64,000 nucleotides of DNA from positions 248,001-312,000 of the forward strand of contig NZ_WWHU01000001.1 of assembly GCF_009862785.1 (NCBI RefSeq), given 5' to 3'. Source of the stretch: Gordonia sp. SID5947. GTDB taxonomy: Bacteria; Actinomycetota; Actinomycetes; Mycobacteriales; Mycobacteriaceae. A model generated the notes under the pieces. It had not been told where the DNA came from, did not search any database, and was given only the letters and a program-made list of their open reading frames with translations. A program made the translations under genes and the position numbers. Positions 37,578 to 47,399 of this stretch are shown here, in pieces; position 1 is the first letter of the stretch; each line of letters starts with the position of its first letter.

Positions 37578-39412
37578 ATGAGTCCCGCGTCGACGACCTC
37601 AACGTCCACCAAGCGAGCGGCCGCCAAGGCGGCCTCCGGTAAGTCGAACGCGACCGGGACTACCAAGGGGCCAAGTCCGGTGCCCGCAGTGGTGACGGCA
37701 AACGTGCGACCGGCGGCAAGAGCAGGCCGCGCGAATCGGCGCCGGCCGCCAAGCGCGCCAAGGCCGTTGTCCGGGAACCGAAAGCGATCGACGACACGAT
37801 CTTCACCGGATACTCGAAAGGTCCGTACGGCAAGGCCTTTGACGAGATGTTCGACGCCGATGGCGAAGTTCGTGGGCCGTATCGGGGCATCTACAAGGCG
37901 ATGGCCGAGTACGACCGCGCCGACCTCGACGTGCGCGTGGACGCGCTCGGTCGGGCCTTCATCGACCAGGGCGTCACGTTCTCACTGTCGGGAAAAGAGC
38001 GGCCGTTCCCGCTCGACGTTGTGCCGCGGGTCATTTCGGCGGCGGAGTGGAGCAAGCTCGAAGCCGGGATCACCCAGCGCGTGCAAGCCCTCGAGCTCTT
38101 TCTCGACGACATCTACGGCGAGCAGGAGATCCTTCGGGACGGGGTGCTGCCCAAGCGCCTCGTCCACTCGTGTGAACACTTCCATCGGCAGGCCGCGAAC
38201 ATCCGTCCTCCCAACGGAGTTCGTATCCACGTGGCGGGTATCGACCTGATCCGAGACGAGAACGGCGACTTCCGGGTCCTCGAGGACAATCTCCGTTCCC
38301 CGTCCGGCGTGTCGTACGTCATGGAGAACCGCCGCACCATGGCGCGCGTGTTCCCGGACCTCTTCTCGTCACATCGCGTCCGCGCGGTGGCCGATTACCC
38401 GAGTCACCTCCTGCGGGCTCTGCGCGCGTCGGCTGCCTTCAACGAGGCCGATCCCAACATCGTGGTGCTCACCCCGGGCGTCGCGAACTCCGCCTACTTC
38501 GAGCACTCGCTCCTGGCGCGACTGATGGGGGTGGAACTCGTCGAGGGGCGAGATCTCTTCTGCCGCGACAACGTGGTCTACATGCGCACCACCGAGGGCG
38601 AGCAGCGCGTCGACGTCATCTACCGTCGCATCGACGACGACTTTCTCGATCCGATGCAGTTCCGTCCGGATTCGATGCTCGGTGTCGCGGGACTCCTGAA
38701 CGCCGCGCGCGCCGGCAATGTGGTGATCTCGAGCGCGGTCGGCAACGGGGTGGGCGACGACAAGCTGATCTACACCTACGTTCCCGAGATCATCGAGTAC
38801 TACCTCGGTGAGAAGCCCTCCCTGATGAACGTCGACACCTTGCGGTGCTGGCTCGCCGACGAGTGCGAAGAGGTGCTCGACCGCATCGACGAACTGGTCA
38901 TCAAGCCGGTGGAGGGCTCGGGCGGCTACGGCATCGTGTTCGGCCCGGACGCCACGAAGGCCGAACTCGACACGCTGGCACGCAAGGTGCGCAACGATCC
39001 TCGTGGCTGGATCGCCCAGCCGGTGGTGCAATTGTCGACGGTGCCGACCAAGATCGACGGTGCCGTCCGGCCGCGGCACGTCGATCTGCGTCCGTTCGCC
39101 GTCAACGACGGCGAATCCGTCTGGGTGTTGCCGGGCGGGCTCACCCGCGTCGCGTTGCCGGAGGGTTCGCTGGTGGTCAACTCCAGTCAGGGTGGTGGCT
39201 CCAAGGACACCTGGGTGCTCGCCTCGTCCCGGTCGTCGGAGGAACGGGAGCTCTCGGGGGCGAAGGTCGTCAACGCCAGCGGGGTCGCCGCCGCGCGACC
39301 CGCCGAGAGCGCGCCGGACCCACTTCACACCCAGACCCAGCAGCAACAGCAAGGCCGCGCATCGGCCGTGCCGCAGCCGGGCACGCGTGGTGAGCGAGGT
39401 GACCACCGATGA
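37578..39412 (+). CDS. circularly permuted ATP-grasp family protein (apparent frameshift at 37667-37670)
   Basis: A circularly permuted ATP-grasp protein of the DUF403/404/407-linked type (Rv2411c-like). From the ATG at 37578 a Lys/Ala-rich N-terminus runs until a G4 run (37667-37670); one added G continues the frame through KGPYGKAFDEMFD into the conserved body GPYRGIYKAMAEYDRADLD. Without it the first possible start is ATG 37847, which cuts off conserved FTGYSKGPYGKAFDE. The body has LVIKPVEGSGGYGIVFG (ATP-binding) and ends after a variable linker; repaired length is 611 residues. It overlaps the alpha-E gene (ATGA). These proteins probably form an amide bond or ligate an amino acid, but the substrate is unknown. 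Confidence 0.85.
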
Positions 39413-40392
39413 TGTTGGCGCGCAACGCCGAATCCCTCTACTGGATCGGCCGGTACGTCGAGCGGGCGGACGACATGGCGCGCATCCTCGACGTCGCGAT
39501 CCACCAACTTCTCGAGGACGCGACGGTGGACGTGGATCGTCAGGCGCGCCTGGTGATCCAGGTGTTGGGTCTGGAAGCGCCCGACACCGACGAACAACTG
39601 GACGTGTGGACGCTCACCGAACGTGTGGCCTACGACAAGGATTCGGTCGGATCGATCATCGACCTGATCCGGTCGGCGCGTGAGAATGCCCGCGGCGCAC
39701 GGGAAGTGACCTCCAGCGAGATGTGGGAGTGTCTCAACACCACCTACAACGGACTCGGAGACGCCGAACGACGTGCTCGGCGGCTCGGACCGCACGAGTT
39801 CCTGTCCTATGTGAAGAACAGGGCAGCCATGTTCGCGGGCCTCGCCGACGCGACGCTCAGCCACGACGACGGATACCGCTATCTTCTGCTCGGGCGTTCG
39901 GTGGAGCGGGTCGACATGACCATCCGGATGTTGTTGTCACGTGCGGGAGACCGCGTCAGCTCGCCTGCGTGGGTGAGCGTTCTGGTGTCGGCGGGCGCCC
40001 ACGACACATTCCTGCGGACGTACCGAGGCGTGCTCGATGCCGAGAACATCGTCGAGTTCATGTTGCTCGACCGGCTCTTTCCGCGATCGGTGTTCCATGC
40101 GCTGCGCGTCGCGGAGAGCAACCTGGTCGAGTTGGAGAAGCGGCCGAGCCGCGTGGGAGCCCAGGTTGAGGCGCTGCTCCTGCTCGGACGTGCACGCAGT
40201 TCCCTGGAATTCCTCGAGCCGGGCAAGCTGCTCGACGATCTGCAGGATCGCCTGATCGACCTCCAGGACACCTGTCGCGCGGTGAACGAGGCGGTCACCG
40301 CGCAGTACTTCCATGTGTCGCCGTATGTGTCATGGGCAGACGCCCGGGTCAGCGATGCCGAAGATCATGTCATCGAGGAGAGTGAACTGTGA
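39409..40392 (+). CDS. alpha-E domain protein
   Basis: A 327-residue all-helical protein that begins MLARNAESLYWIGRYVERADDMAR, the signature of the alpha-E (DUF403) family. LLGRSVERVDMTIRML is a second helical signature. These proteins always travel with a circularly permuted ATP-grasp protein and usually a transglutaminase-like protease, and the operon is thought to make or handle a peptide. No catalytic residue is evident, so a scaffold or substrate-carrier role is an inference. Confidence 0.88.
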   Translation: MMLARNAESLYWIGRYVERADDMARILDVAIHQLLEDATVDVDRQARLVIQVLGLEAPDTDEQLDVWTLTERVAYDKDSVGSIIDLIRSARENARGAREVTSSEMWECLNTTYNGLGDAERRARRLGPHEFLSYVKNRAAMFAGLADATLSHDDGYRYLLLGRSVERVDMTIRMLLSRAGDRVSSPAWVSVLVSAGAHDTFLRTYRGVLDAENIVEFMLLDRLFPRSVFHALRVAESNLVELEKRPSRVGAQVEALLLLGRARSSLEFLEPGKLLDDLQDRLIDLQDTCRAVNEAVTAQYFHVSPYVSWADARVSDAEDHVIEESEL

Positions 40393-41231
40393 GCTGGCGT
40401 CTGCGTGTCGTCCATTCCACCGGGTTCGCCTACAAGAGCCCGGTGACGTCGTCGTACAACGAGGCGCGCCTCACCCCGCGCAGCGACAACCGGCAGAACG
40501 TCATCGTGAACCGCGTGGAGACCGTCCCCGCCACCAGGTCCTATCGGTACACCGATTACTGGGGCAGTGCGGTGACCGCGTTCGATCTCCATGCTCCGCA
40601 CGAGGAGCTCGAGGTCTCGGGCATGTCGGTCGTGGAAACCGAACCCGGCGAACGCCCTTCGGAACGTGCCACGTGGGAGGAGATCCGCGGTGAGTACGTG
40701 GCAGATCGTTACGACGAGATGCTGGCGTACACCACATATGTCTGCAAGAACCGGCAACTCTCTTCGGCGGCAAACAAATTGGCGAAAGGTCTCGAACCTG
40801 AAGAGGCCGTGGAGGCGGTGTGCAGGTATGTGCACACCGAGATGGAGTACGTCCCGGGTACCACCGGAGTCCACACCACGGCCGTCGATGCCTGGAACGA
40901 GCGCAAGGGTGTGTGCCAGGACTATGCGCATCTGACCTTGCTGATGTTGCGGAGTCTGGGAATTCCGGCGCGCTACGTCTCGGGGTATCTGCACCCGAAG
41001 CCGAATGCGGCAATCGACGCGACTGTCGAGGGGCAGAGCCATGCCTGGATCGAAGCGTGGACCGGCGGCTGGTGGGGATTCGACCCGACCAACGACACCG
41101 GCATCAGCGAACAACACGTCTCGGTCGGCGTCGGCCGCGACTACTCCGATGTGTCACCGCTGAAGGGCATATACACCGGTGGTGGGGCCACCGATCTCGA
41201 TGTCGTCGTGGAGATCACGCGGCTCGCGTGA
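40389..41231 (+). CDS. transglutaminase-like cysteine protease family protein
   Basis: A 280-residue protein. The N-terminal beta-sandwich (about 1-100, LRVVHSTGFAYKSPVTSSYNEARLTP) is the bacterial transglutaminase-like N-domain. The core has the Cys-His-Asp triad: C176 in RKGVCQDYAHL, H218 in GQSHAWIEAW and D232 in GFDPTND. Third gene of the ATP-grasp/alpha-E operon (four-base overlap). Such enzymes hydrolyse or transfer amide bonds, so it may mature or break the ATP-grasp product. GTG start at 40389. Confidence 0.9.
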   Translation: MSWRLRVVHSTGFAYKSPVTSSYNEARLTPRSDNRQNVIVNRVETVPATRSYRYTDYWGSAVTAFDLHAPHEELEVSGMSVVETEPGERPSERATWEEIRGEYVADRYDEMLAYTTYVCKNRQLSSAANKLAKGLEPEEAVEAVCRYVHTEMEYVPGTTGVHTTAVDAWNERKGVCQDYAHLTLLMLRSLGIPARYVSGYLHPKPNAAIDATVEGQSHAWIEAWTGGWWGFDPTNDTGISEQHVSVGVGRDYSDVSPLKGIYTGGGATDLDVVVEITRLA

Positions 41232-41291
41232 CACCGGGCCGGCAACTGAGGAGCGAGCCGGTGAGTGCTGCGCCCTGAGGAGCGAGCCGGC

Positions 41292-41329
41292 GAGCGTCTC
41301 GAAGGGTCTCGAAGGGTCTCGAGACGCTC
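41292..41329. terminator. palindromic terminator with GAAGGGTCTC repeats
   Basis: Left arm GAGCGTCTCGA (41292-41302) pairs with TCGAGACGCTC (41319-41329). The loop holds two copies of AGGGTCTCGA, and two AGGAGCGAGCCGG copies lie just upstream (from about 41250 and 41279). It separates the convergent transglutaminase and PemK-like genes and touches the stop of the latter. Confidence 0.7.
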
Positions 41330-41801
41330 ACCGCCAGCCGAAATCCGTTCGCAGCCGCGTGGCGACGATTTCGAAGCGATCCAGTTCGAGGATAGCGCCC
41401 TCGCGCCGGATGCCGTGCTCGGCGACCATCAGGACGCGGTCGAGACGCACGAAACTCTCGCGGTGCCAGGAATCCCAGACGCCCGTCCCGACCGAGATCC
41501 AGTCCGGGTCCTCGCGATGCCAGTCCTTGCTGGACAGCATGAGGCCGAGGAGATGGGAACAGTCGGCGTCGTCCACATCGCGGCCCACCACCAGCACCGG
41601 CCGATCCTTGCCCTTGTCCGCGTCGTCTTCATAGGCCACCCAGGTCCAGACGATCTCGCCGGGATCGGCTGCCCCGTCGAGGTCGGGGAGTAGAAGATCT
41701 GCCGGGCGAAGTGGTGCGTCGGATGCCCGGGCAGACGACGACCGGTCTCGATCGGGTCGCGGTCGGCGGAGGTCACGCGCGCCCTGGGGTGAAGAAGACA
41801 T
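41328..41801 (-). CDS. PemK/MazF-like family protein without visible antitoxin
   Basis: A 157-residue protein with a variable N-terminus (1-45) and a PemK/MazF-like SH3 barrel: GEIVWTWVAYEDDADKGKDRPVL (about 48-70) with later GVWDSWHRESFVRLDRVL and a C-terminal helix. In MazF toxins these segments form the RNA-binding and catalytic groove. The long N-terminus and lack of a small antitoxin gene next door argue against a classic toxin-antitoxin pair. It overlaps the upstream hydrolase gene by 29 bases, so a start further in is possible. A house-keeping or orphan role is equally likely. Confidence 0.65.
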   Translation of the reverse strand: MSSSPQGARDLRRPRPDRDRSSSARASDAPLRPADLLLPDLDGAADPGEIVWTWVAYEDDADKGKDRPVLVVGRDVDDADCSHLLGLMLSSKDWHREDPDWISVGTGVWDSWHRESFVRLDRVLMVAEHGIRREGAILELDRFEIVATRLRTDFGWR

Positions 41802-42486
41802 CGGTGACCGCCTCGGCGGTCAGCGCCGCCGTGGGTTTGCGGTCCGGATTCAGATTGTGTCCCACCTTCTCGATCTCGACGACCCGTACCGGTGCCGGGA
41901 TCAGCGCGACGGCGGTGGCGAGTTCGTCGGGTGTCGCGAACGGATCGGTACTTCCGTGGATGATCACCGTTGGTACTTCGATCGACGGGAGATGCTCGGT
42001 TCGAAGACGCTCGGGTTTGCCCGGTGGGTGCAGCGGGTAGGAGCTGAGCAGCAGGCCGTCGGCGAAACCGGGGTTCTCGGCGACCGCCATCGATGCCTGT
42101 CGTCCGCCGTAGGAGTGACCTCCGACGATGAGCGGTCCCTCGGACTCCTCGCGCAAGAGCGTGCAGGCCGCGACGATGCCGGCACGGTCGGCGGCCGCCG
42201 TGGACGGACTGGGAGGGCCCTTGGGGCGGCGCTGGCGGTACGGGAGGTCGATCCGCGCGACGACGAGCCCCTCGGCGCAGAGTTCCGCGGCGATGGCACG
42301 CAGGATCATCGCGTCACGATTGCCGCCGGCCCCGTGCGCCAGCACCGCCAGGCCCCGGCTCGGACCCGGCGGGCGAGACACCTCGGCGACCACGCCGTCG
42401 CTGTCGTAGGACGTCGTCTCAGGGGTGCGCGCGGCCATGTACTCACGGTAGCGGCGAGCGTCCACGTCGACATCACGGTCAGGCAT
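41773..42486 (-). CDS. alpha/beta hydrolase (KANL3/Tex30-dienelactone hydrolase-like)
   Basis: A 237-residue alpha/beta hydrolase. The oxyanion segment [11 protein letters not shown] (48-58), the nucleophile elbow GGHSYGG (S125), the acid in [13 protein letters not shown] and the His H210 in VGHNLNP form a complete triad. This small type is found near lepA in actinobacteria. The substrate is unknown. It is divergent from lepA; the two start codons overlap on opposite strands at 42484-42487, so a promoter must lie inside coding sequence for at least one. Confidence 0.82.
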   Translation of the reverse strand: MPDRDVDVDARRYREYMAARTPETTSYDSDGVVAEVSRPPGPSRGLAVLAHGAGGNRDAMILRAIAAELCAEGLVVARIDLPYRQRRPKGPPSPSTAAADRAGIVAACTLLREESEGPLIVGGHSYGGRQASMAVAENPGFADGLLLSSYPLHPPGKPERLRTEHLPSIEVPTVIIHGSTDPFATPDELATAVALIPAPVRVVEIEKVGHNLNPDRKPTAALTAEAVTDVFFTPGRA

Positions 42487-44416
42487 GAGAAACTGGTCTA
42501 CAGATGCGGCCGCACCGACCGCGAACCATGCCACGCACGTTCCGAGGAGCAGTTCGATTCCCAACTTCGCCGACACCACCTTCACCGACCCTGCGCGGAT
42601 CCGGAACTTCTGCATCATCGCCCACATCGACCACGGAAAATCCACCCTGGCCGACCGGATGTTGCAGCTCACCGGCGTGGTCGAGGAACGACAGATGCGG
42701 GCGCAATACCTCGACCGGATGGACATCGAGCGCGAGCGGGGTATCACCATCAAGGCGCAGAACGTGCGCCTGCCGTGGACTGTCACCGACGCCGACGGTT
42801 CGTCCACCGACTACGTACTCCATCTCATCGACACCCCCGGTCACGTGGATTTCACGTATGAGGTGTCACGAGCGCTGGAGGCCTGTGAGGGCGCGGTCCT
42901 GCTGGTCGACGCCGCCCAGGGAATCGAAGCCCAGACGCTCGCGAATCTCTATCTCGCGATGGAGAACGACCTCACCATCATCCCGGTCCTGAACAAGATC
43001 GATCTCCCGGCCGCTGATCCCGATCGCTACGCCGCCGAGATCGCGCACATCATCGGCTGCGAGGCCGACGACGTGCTGCGTGTGTCCGGCAAGACCGGTG
43101 CGGGGGTCGGGGCGCTCCTCGACAAGGTGATCGACGAGATCCCGGCTCCGATCGGTGATGCCGACGCCCCGGCCCGCGCCATGATCTTCGACTCGGTGTA
43201 CGACACCTACCGGGGTGTGGTCACCTACGTGCGTGTCGTCGACGGCCGGGTGGTCCCGCGCGAGAAGGTCCTGATGATGTCGACCGGCGCCACGCACGAA
43301 CTCCTCGAGGTCGGCATCGTGTCGCCGGAGCCGAAACCCTCCAAGGGCCTCGGCGTCGGCGAGGTCGGTTACCTGATCACCGGCGTGAAGGATGTGCGCC
43401 AGTCGAAGGTCGGCGACACCGTCACCACCGCGCGCAACGGCGCCGACCAGGCGCTGACCGGGTACCGCGAGCCGCGGCCGATGGTCTACTCGGGACTCTA
43501 TCCGGTGGACGGATCGGACTACCCGGTGCTGCGCGAGGCCCTCGAGAAGCTGCAACTCAACGACGCCGCGCTGACCTTTGAGCCGGAGACCTCGGTGGCG
43601 CTGGGATTCGGCTTCCGCTGCGGATTCCTCGGCCTGCTGCACATGGAGATCACCCGCGAACGTCTCGAGCGTGAGTTCGACCTCGATCTGATCTCGACCG
43701 CACCGAACGTCGTGTACCGCGTGATCATGGAGGACGGCGCCGAGATCACCGTGACCAACCCGTCGGACTGGCCCGCAGGCAAGGCCAAGCACATCTACGA
43801 ACCCATCGTGAAGATGACGATCATCGCGCCGAGCGAATTCGTCGGCACCATCATGGAACTCTGCCAGTCGCGGCGCGGTGAACTCGGCGGCATGGACTAC
43901 CTCTCCGAGACCCGCGTGGAACTGCGTTACACGCTGCCGATGGCGGAGATCATCTTCGACTTCTTCGACGCGCTCAAATCGCGGACCCGCGGCTACGCGA
44001 GTCTCGATTACGAGGAGGCGGGCGAGCAGGAGGCCGACCTCGTGAAGGTCGACATCCTGTTGCAGGGCGAAGCGGTCGACGCGTTCAGTGCCATCGTGCA
44101 CCGAGATGGCGCCTACACCTACGGCAACAAGATGACGACCAAGCTGAAGGAACTCATTCCACGCCAGCAGTACGAGGTCCCGATCCAGGCTGCGATCGGG
44201 TCGAAGATCATCGCCCGCGAGAACATCCGGGCGATCCGCAAGGACGTGCTGGCCAAATGTTACGGCGGTGACATCAGTCGTAAGCGCAAGCTGCTCGAGA
44301 AGCAGAAAGAGGGCAAGAAGCGGATGAAGACGATCGGCCGTGTCGATGTCCCGCAGGAGGCGTTTGTCGCGGCCCTGTCCACCGACGCCGGCGGAGACAA
44401 ACCGAAGGGGAAATAG
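42485..44416 (+). CDS. lepA: elongation factor 4 (LepA)
   Basis: A 643-residue translational GTPase that back-translocates the ribosome. G1 is AHIDHGKS, G2 the RGITIKAQ segment, G3 DTPGHVDF and G4 NKID. The C-terminal domain has the LepA-specific [16 protein letters not shown] and ends in a Lys-rich tail ([16 protein letters not shown]). The N-terminus is about 40 residues longer than E. coli LepA, as in mycobacteria. The only start in the frame is the ATG at 42485. Confidence 0.96.
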   Translation: MRNWSTDAAAPTANHATHVPRSSSIPNFADTTFTDPARIRNFCIIAHIDHGKSTLADRMLQLTGVVEERQMRAQYLDRMDIERERGITIKAQNVRLPWTVTDADGSSTDYVLHLIDTPGHVDFTYEVSRALEACEGAVLLVDAAQGIEAQTLANLYLAMENDLTIIPVLNKIDLPAADPDRYAAEIAHIIGCEADDVLRVSGKTGAGVGALLDKVIDEIPAPIGDADAPARAMIFDSVYDTYRGVVTYVRVVDGRVVPREKVLMMSTGATHELLEVGIVSPEPKPSKGLGVGEVGYLITGVKDVRQSKVGDTVTTARNGADQALTGYREPRPMVYSGLYPVDGSDYPVLREALEKLQLNDAALTFEPETSVALGFGFRCGFLGLLHMEITRERLEREFDLDLISTAPNVVYRVIMEDGAEITVTNPSDWPAGKAKHIYEPIVKMTIIAPSEFVGTIMELCQSRRGELGGMDYLSETRVELRYTLPMAEIIFDFFDALKSRTRGYASLDYEEAGEQEADLVKVDILLQGEAVDAFSAIVHRDGAYTYGNKMTTKLKELIPRQQYEVPIQAAIGSKIIARENIRAIRKDVLAKCYGGDISRKRKLLEKQKEGKKRMKTIGRVDVPQEAFVAALSTDAGGDKPKGK

Positions 44417-44420
44417 TTCG

Positions 44421-46460
44421 ATGAATCGTCGCGAGGTCAATCCGGTTCTCGCTGAGAGCACACTGCCGCACGGCCTGCCCGACTTCGCGTCGATCGCGGA
44501 CGACGACTTCCTCCCCGCCTTCGCCGAGGCGATGGCGACCCAGCTCGCCGAGGTCGAGGTGATCGCGACCGACCCGGAACCGGCGACTTTTCGCAACACG
44601 ATCGAGGCGCTCGAGTTCTCCGGCCGTGATCTGGCGCGCGCGAGCGGAGTGTTCTTCAACCTGGTGGGGCCGGACACCAATCCGGCCCGCAACGAGATCT
44701 CCCAGAAGCTCTCGACGCTGCTCACCGACCACGCCAACACCATCGCGATGGATGGTCGACTGTTCGCGAGGATCGCCGGGCTCTATGAGCGCCGGGCCGA
44801 TCTGGCGCTCACCGAGGCGCAGGAACGGCTGCTGGCCAAGCGCTATCGCGAATCCGTCCGGGCCGGCGCCGGGCTCGGGCCGGACGACCAGGAACAGATG
44901 CGGCAGATCTCGTCGCGGCTGGCGTTTCTGACGACGACGTTCTCGCAGAAGATCCTCGACGACACCAATGCCTCTGCGGTGCTGGTCGACGACGCAACAG
45001 ATCTCGACGGGTTGTCGGACGGGGAGATCCGCGCCGCGCGTCGGGCGGCCGCGGACGCCGGTTACGAGACCGGACATCTGATCACGCTGGAGCTTCCGAC
45101 GAGTCAATCGGTACTCACCTCACTGACCGATCCCGCTGTGCGGCAACGAGTCTTCGAGGCCTCGGTGAACCGATGTGCGCGCGGGAACGACCATGACACG
45201 CGCGAACTGGTCCTCGAGATCGTCGGTCTGCGGGCTCGGCGCGCCCGCTTGCTCGGGTATTCCGATCACGCCGACTACGTGATCGCCGAGGAGACCGCGC
45301 CGGACGCGGCGTCGGTGACCGCGCTGCTCGGTGAACTGACCGAGTCCGCCACGCGGGCCGGCGGTCGCGAGGTGGCGCGGCTGTCGCAGCTGGCAGGCCA
45401 CGAAATCGGTCCGGCTGACCTCACCTTCTGGCTGGAACGGGATCGGCGGTCGAAATCTGCTGTCCCGCTGGATGACTTCGCGAACTACTGCGAGCTCGAC
45501 GCGGTCTTGGAGCGTGGCGTCTTCTATGCCGCGGGCCAGCTGTACGGGCTGCGCTTCAGCGAGCGGCCCGATCTGGCCGGCTATCACCCCGATGTGCGGA
45601 TCTGGGAGGTGTTCGGCGACAGCGGGCAGAGTATCGGTCTGTTCCTCGGCGACTACTACGCCCGGCCGTCGAAGCGCGGCGGCGCGTGGATGAACAACAT
45701 CGTCGACCAGTCTGCGGTGCTGTCGACCCGGCCGGTCGTGGTGAACGTGCTCAATCTGACCAAACCCGACGACGGCAAGGCGTGCCTGCTCACGATGGAT
45801 CAGCTGACCACTCTGTTCCACGAGTTCGGTCACGCTCTGCACGGTCTGTTGTCGGCGGTCGACTACCCCTCGCAGTCGGGAACGTCGGTGCCGCGCGACT
45901 TCGTCGAGTTCCCGTCGCAGGTCAACGAGATGTGGGCGCTGCACCCGGAAGTGTTGTCGCACTACGCTCGCCACCACGAGACCGGGGAGCCGATCCCCGC
46001 AGAGCTGGCGGAGGCCGCTCGCGCGTCGGCCAACACCGAGAGCGCGCATGCCACGATCGAATATCTGGCCGCCGCCGTTCTCGACCTCGCCTGGCATCGC
46101 ATCACCACCGACGTCCACGTCGACGACGTCGAGTCGTTCGAACGTGCCGCGCTGACGTCGGCCGGTTTCGACAGCGACCTCATCCCGCCGCGATATCGCA
46201 GCGCCTACTTCAACCACATCTTCGGCGGTGGTTACTCGGCCGGTTACTACTCCTACATCTGGTCGGAGGTTCTCGACGCCGAGACCGAGCAGTGGTTTCT
46301 CGCCGAAGGTGGTCTGCTGCGGAGCAGCGGGCAGAAGTTCGCCGACGCGACCCTCTCCCGGGGTGACAGCGTCGATCCACTTGTCGCCCATGAGAAACTC
46401 ATCGGCCGTCGCGCCCAGATCGGCCCGCTGCTGGTGCGGCGGGGATTGGGAGCTGCGTGA
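44421..46460 (+). CDS. M3-family metallopeptidase (peptidyl-dipeptidase Dcp type)
   Basis: A 679-residue M3 zinc peptidase. The metal motif HEFGH (H467-H471, in LFHEFGHALHGL) and the downstream Glu in RDFVEFPSQVNE are intact. Helices upstream match Dcp/oligopeptidase A, and the length fits. No signal peptide is seen, so it acts in the cytosol on small peptides. The ATG at 44421 is four bases after the lepA stop; it overlaps the CDF gene by four bases (GTGA), so lepA, this gene and the CDF transporter form a run. Confidence 0.92.
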   Translation: MNRREVNPVLAESTLPHGLPDFASIADDDFLPAFAEAMATQLAEVEVIATDPEPATFRNTIEALEFSGRDLARASGVFFNLVGPDTNPARNEISQKLSTLLTDHANTIAMDGRLFARIAGLYERRADLALTEAQERLLAKRYRESVRAGAGLGPDDQEQMRQISSRLAFLTTTFSQKILDDTNASAVLVDDATDLDGLSDGEIRAARRAAADAGYETGHLITLELPTSQSVLTSLTDPAVRQRVFEASVNRCARGNDHDTRELVLEIVGLRARRARLLGYSDHADYVIAEETAPDAASVTALLGELTESATRAGGREVARLSQLAGHEIGPADLTFWLERDRRSKSAVPLDDFANYCELDAVLERGVFYAAGQLYGLRFSERPDLAGYHPDVRIWEVFGDSGQSIGLFLGDYYARPSKRGGAWMNNIVDQSAVLSTRPVVVNVLNLTKPDDGKACLLTMDQLTTLFHEFGHALHGLLSAVDYPSQSGTSVPRDFVEFPSQVNEMWALHPEVLSHYARHHETGEPIPAELAEAARASANTESAHATIEYLAAAVLDLAWHRITTDVHVDDVESFERAALTSAGFDSDLIPPRYRSAYFNHIFGGGYSAGYYSYIWSEVLDAETEQWFLAEGGLLRSSGQKFADATLSRGDSVDPLVAHEKLIGRRAQIGPLLVRRGLGAA

Positions 46461-47356
46461 CGGCACGAAAGGACCTCTCCCGCTTCGCGGCGCTGAGTAT
46501 CGCGGCGTCGATCGTCGTCATCCTCATGAAGATCGCGGCGTGGCAGGTCTCCGGATCGGTCGGTCTGCTCTCGGACGCCGCCGAATCCGTGGTGAACGTG
46601 GTGGCGGCGGTCGGTGCCTTCATCGCGCTCCGCGTCGCGGCACGGCCGCCCGACGAGGGGCACAACTTCGGACACACCAAGGTCGAGTACTTCTCGGCGG
46701 TCTTCGAGGGTGTGATGATCGTCGTCGCCGCGGTGCTGATCATTGTCGCGGCGGTCGAGCGCCTCATCAATCCCCGTGAACTCGAGTCCGTCGGACTGGG
46801 GTTGGTGATCTCGGTCGTCGCCACGATGGTCAACGGTGCGGTCGGTGTGATCTTGTTGCGGATCGGGCGGCGTCATCGGTCGCTCACTCTGGAAGCCGAC
46901 GGCAAACACCTCCTGACCGACGTGTGGACCACGGCAGGGGTGGTGGTCGCGGTCGCGCTGGTGGCCGTGACAGGTTGGCTGGCACTGGATTCGGTCGTCG
47001 CGATCGCGGTGGCGATCAACATTCTCGTGGTCGGTGGGCGCCTCGTGCTGCGATCGGGTGCCGGACTGATGGATTCGGCGATGCCGGCCGAGGATCGCGC
47101 GATCATCGACGAGGTGCTCGACCGATTCCGGTCCGCTGGGATCGCCTTTCACGACATCAGGACCCGGGAAGCCGGGCACGAACGCTTCCTTCAGATGCAC
47201 ATGCTGGTTCCCGGTTCCTGGTCGGTCGACCACGCCCACGACGTCGCCGAGGAAGTGGAGGGCGAGTTGCGGTCGGCACTCGACCACCTCAATGTCGCCA
47301 CCCATCTGGAACCGATCGACGATCCGCGCGCCTACGAACCCTGGCGACTCGACTGA
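46457..47356 (+). CDS. cation diffusion facilitator family transporter
   Basis: A 299-residue CDF exporter for divalent cations (Zn, Co, Fe or Mn). Six membrane helices span about 10-210. The metal site is built from LLSDAAES (helix 2) and HLLTDVW (helix 5, HxxxD). The C-terminal cytosolic domain (about 215-299) has His/Asp-rich segments (FHDIRTREAGHERFLQMHM). Metal choice cannot be read reliably; the first position being D (not H) in helix 2 hints at Mn or Fe. GTG start at 46457. Confidence 0.9.
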   Translation: MTARKDLSRFAALSIAASIVVILMKIAAWQVSGSVGLLSDAAESVVNVVAAVGAFIALRVAARPPDEGHNFGHTKVEYFSAVFEGVMIVVAAVLIIVAAVERLINPRELESVGLGLVISVVATMVNGAVGVILLRIGRRHRSLTLEADGKHLLTDVWTTAGVVVAVALVAVTGWLALDSVVAIAVAINILVVGGRLVLRSGAGLMDSAMPAEDRAIIDEVLDRFRSAGIAFHDIRTREAGHERFLQMHMLVPGSWSVDHAHDVAEEVEGELRSALDHLNVATHLEPIDDPRAYEPWRLD

Positions 47357-47399
47357 GCGTTTGCCGATCCGACAGCGGCGGATCGGGGACAATGGCCCG

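Noticed and set aside
37448..37642. Small ORF between the sulfotransferase and ATP-grasp genes
   Set aside because: It overlaps the sulfotransferase 3' end in another frame and has no ribosome-binding site or recognisable features.
41240..41330. Repeated GAGGAGCGAGCCGG and GGGTCTCGAA units as a mobile-element remnant
   Set aside because: Short intergenic repeats forming a terminator palindrome. No transposase, target duplication or longer inverted ends.
42866..44743. 625-codon minus-strand ORF opposite lepA
   Set aside because: Same cause. lepA is certain and the antisense protein has no recognisable features.
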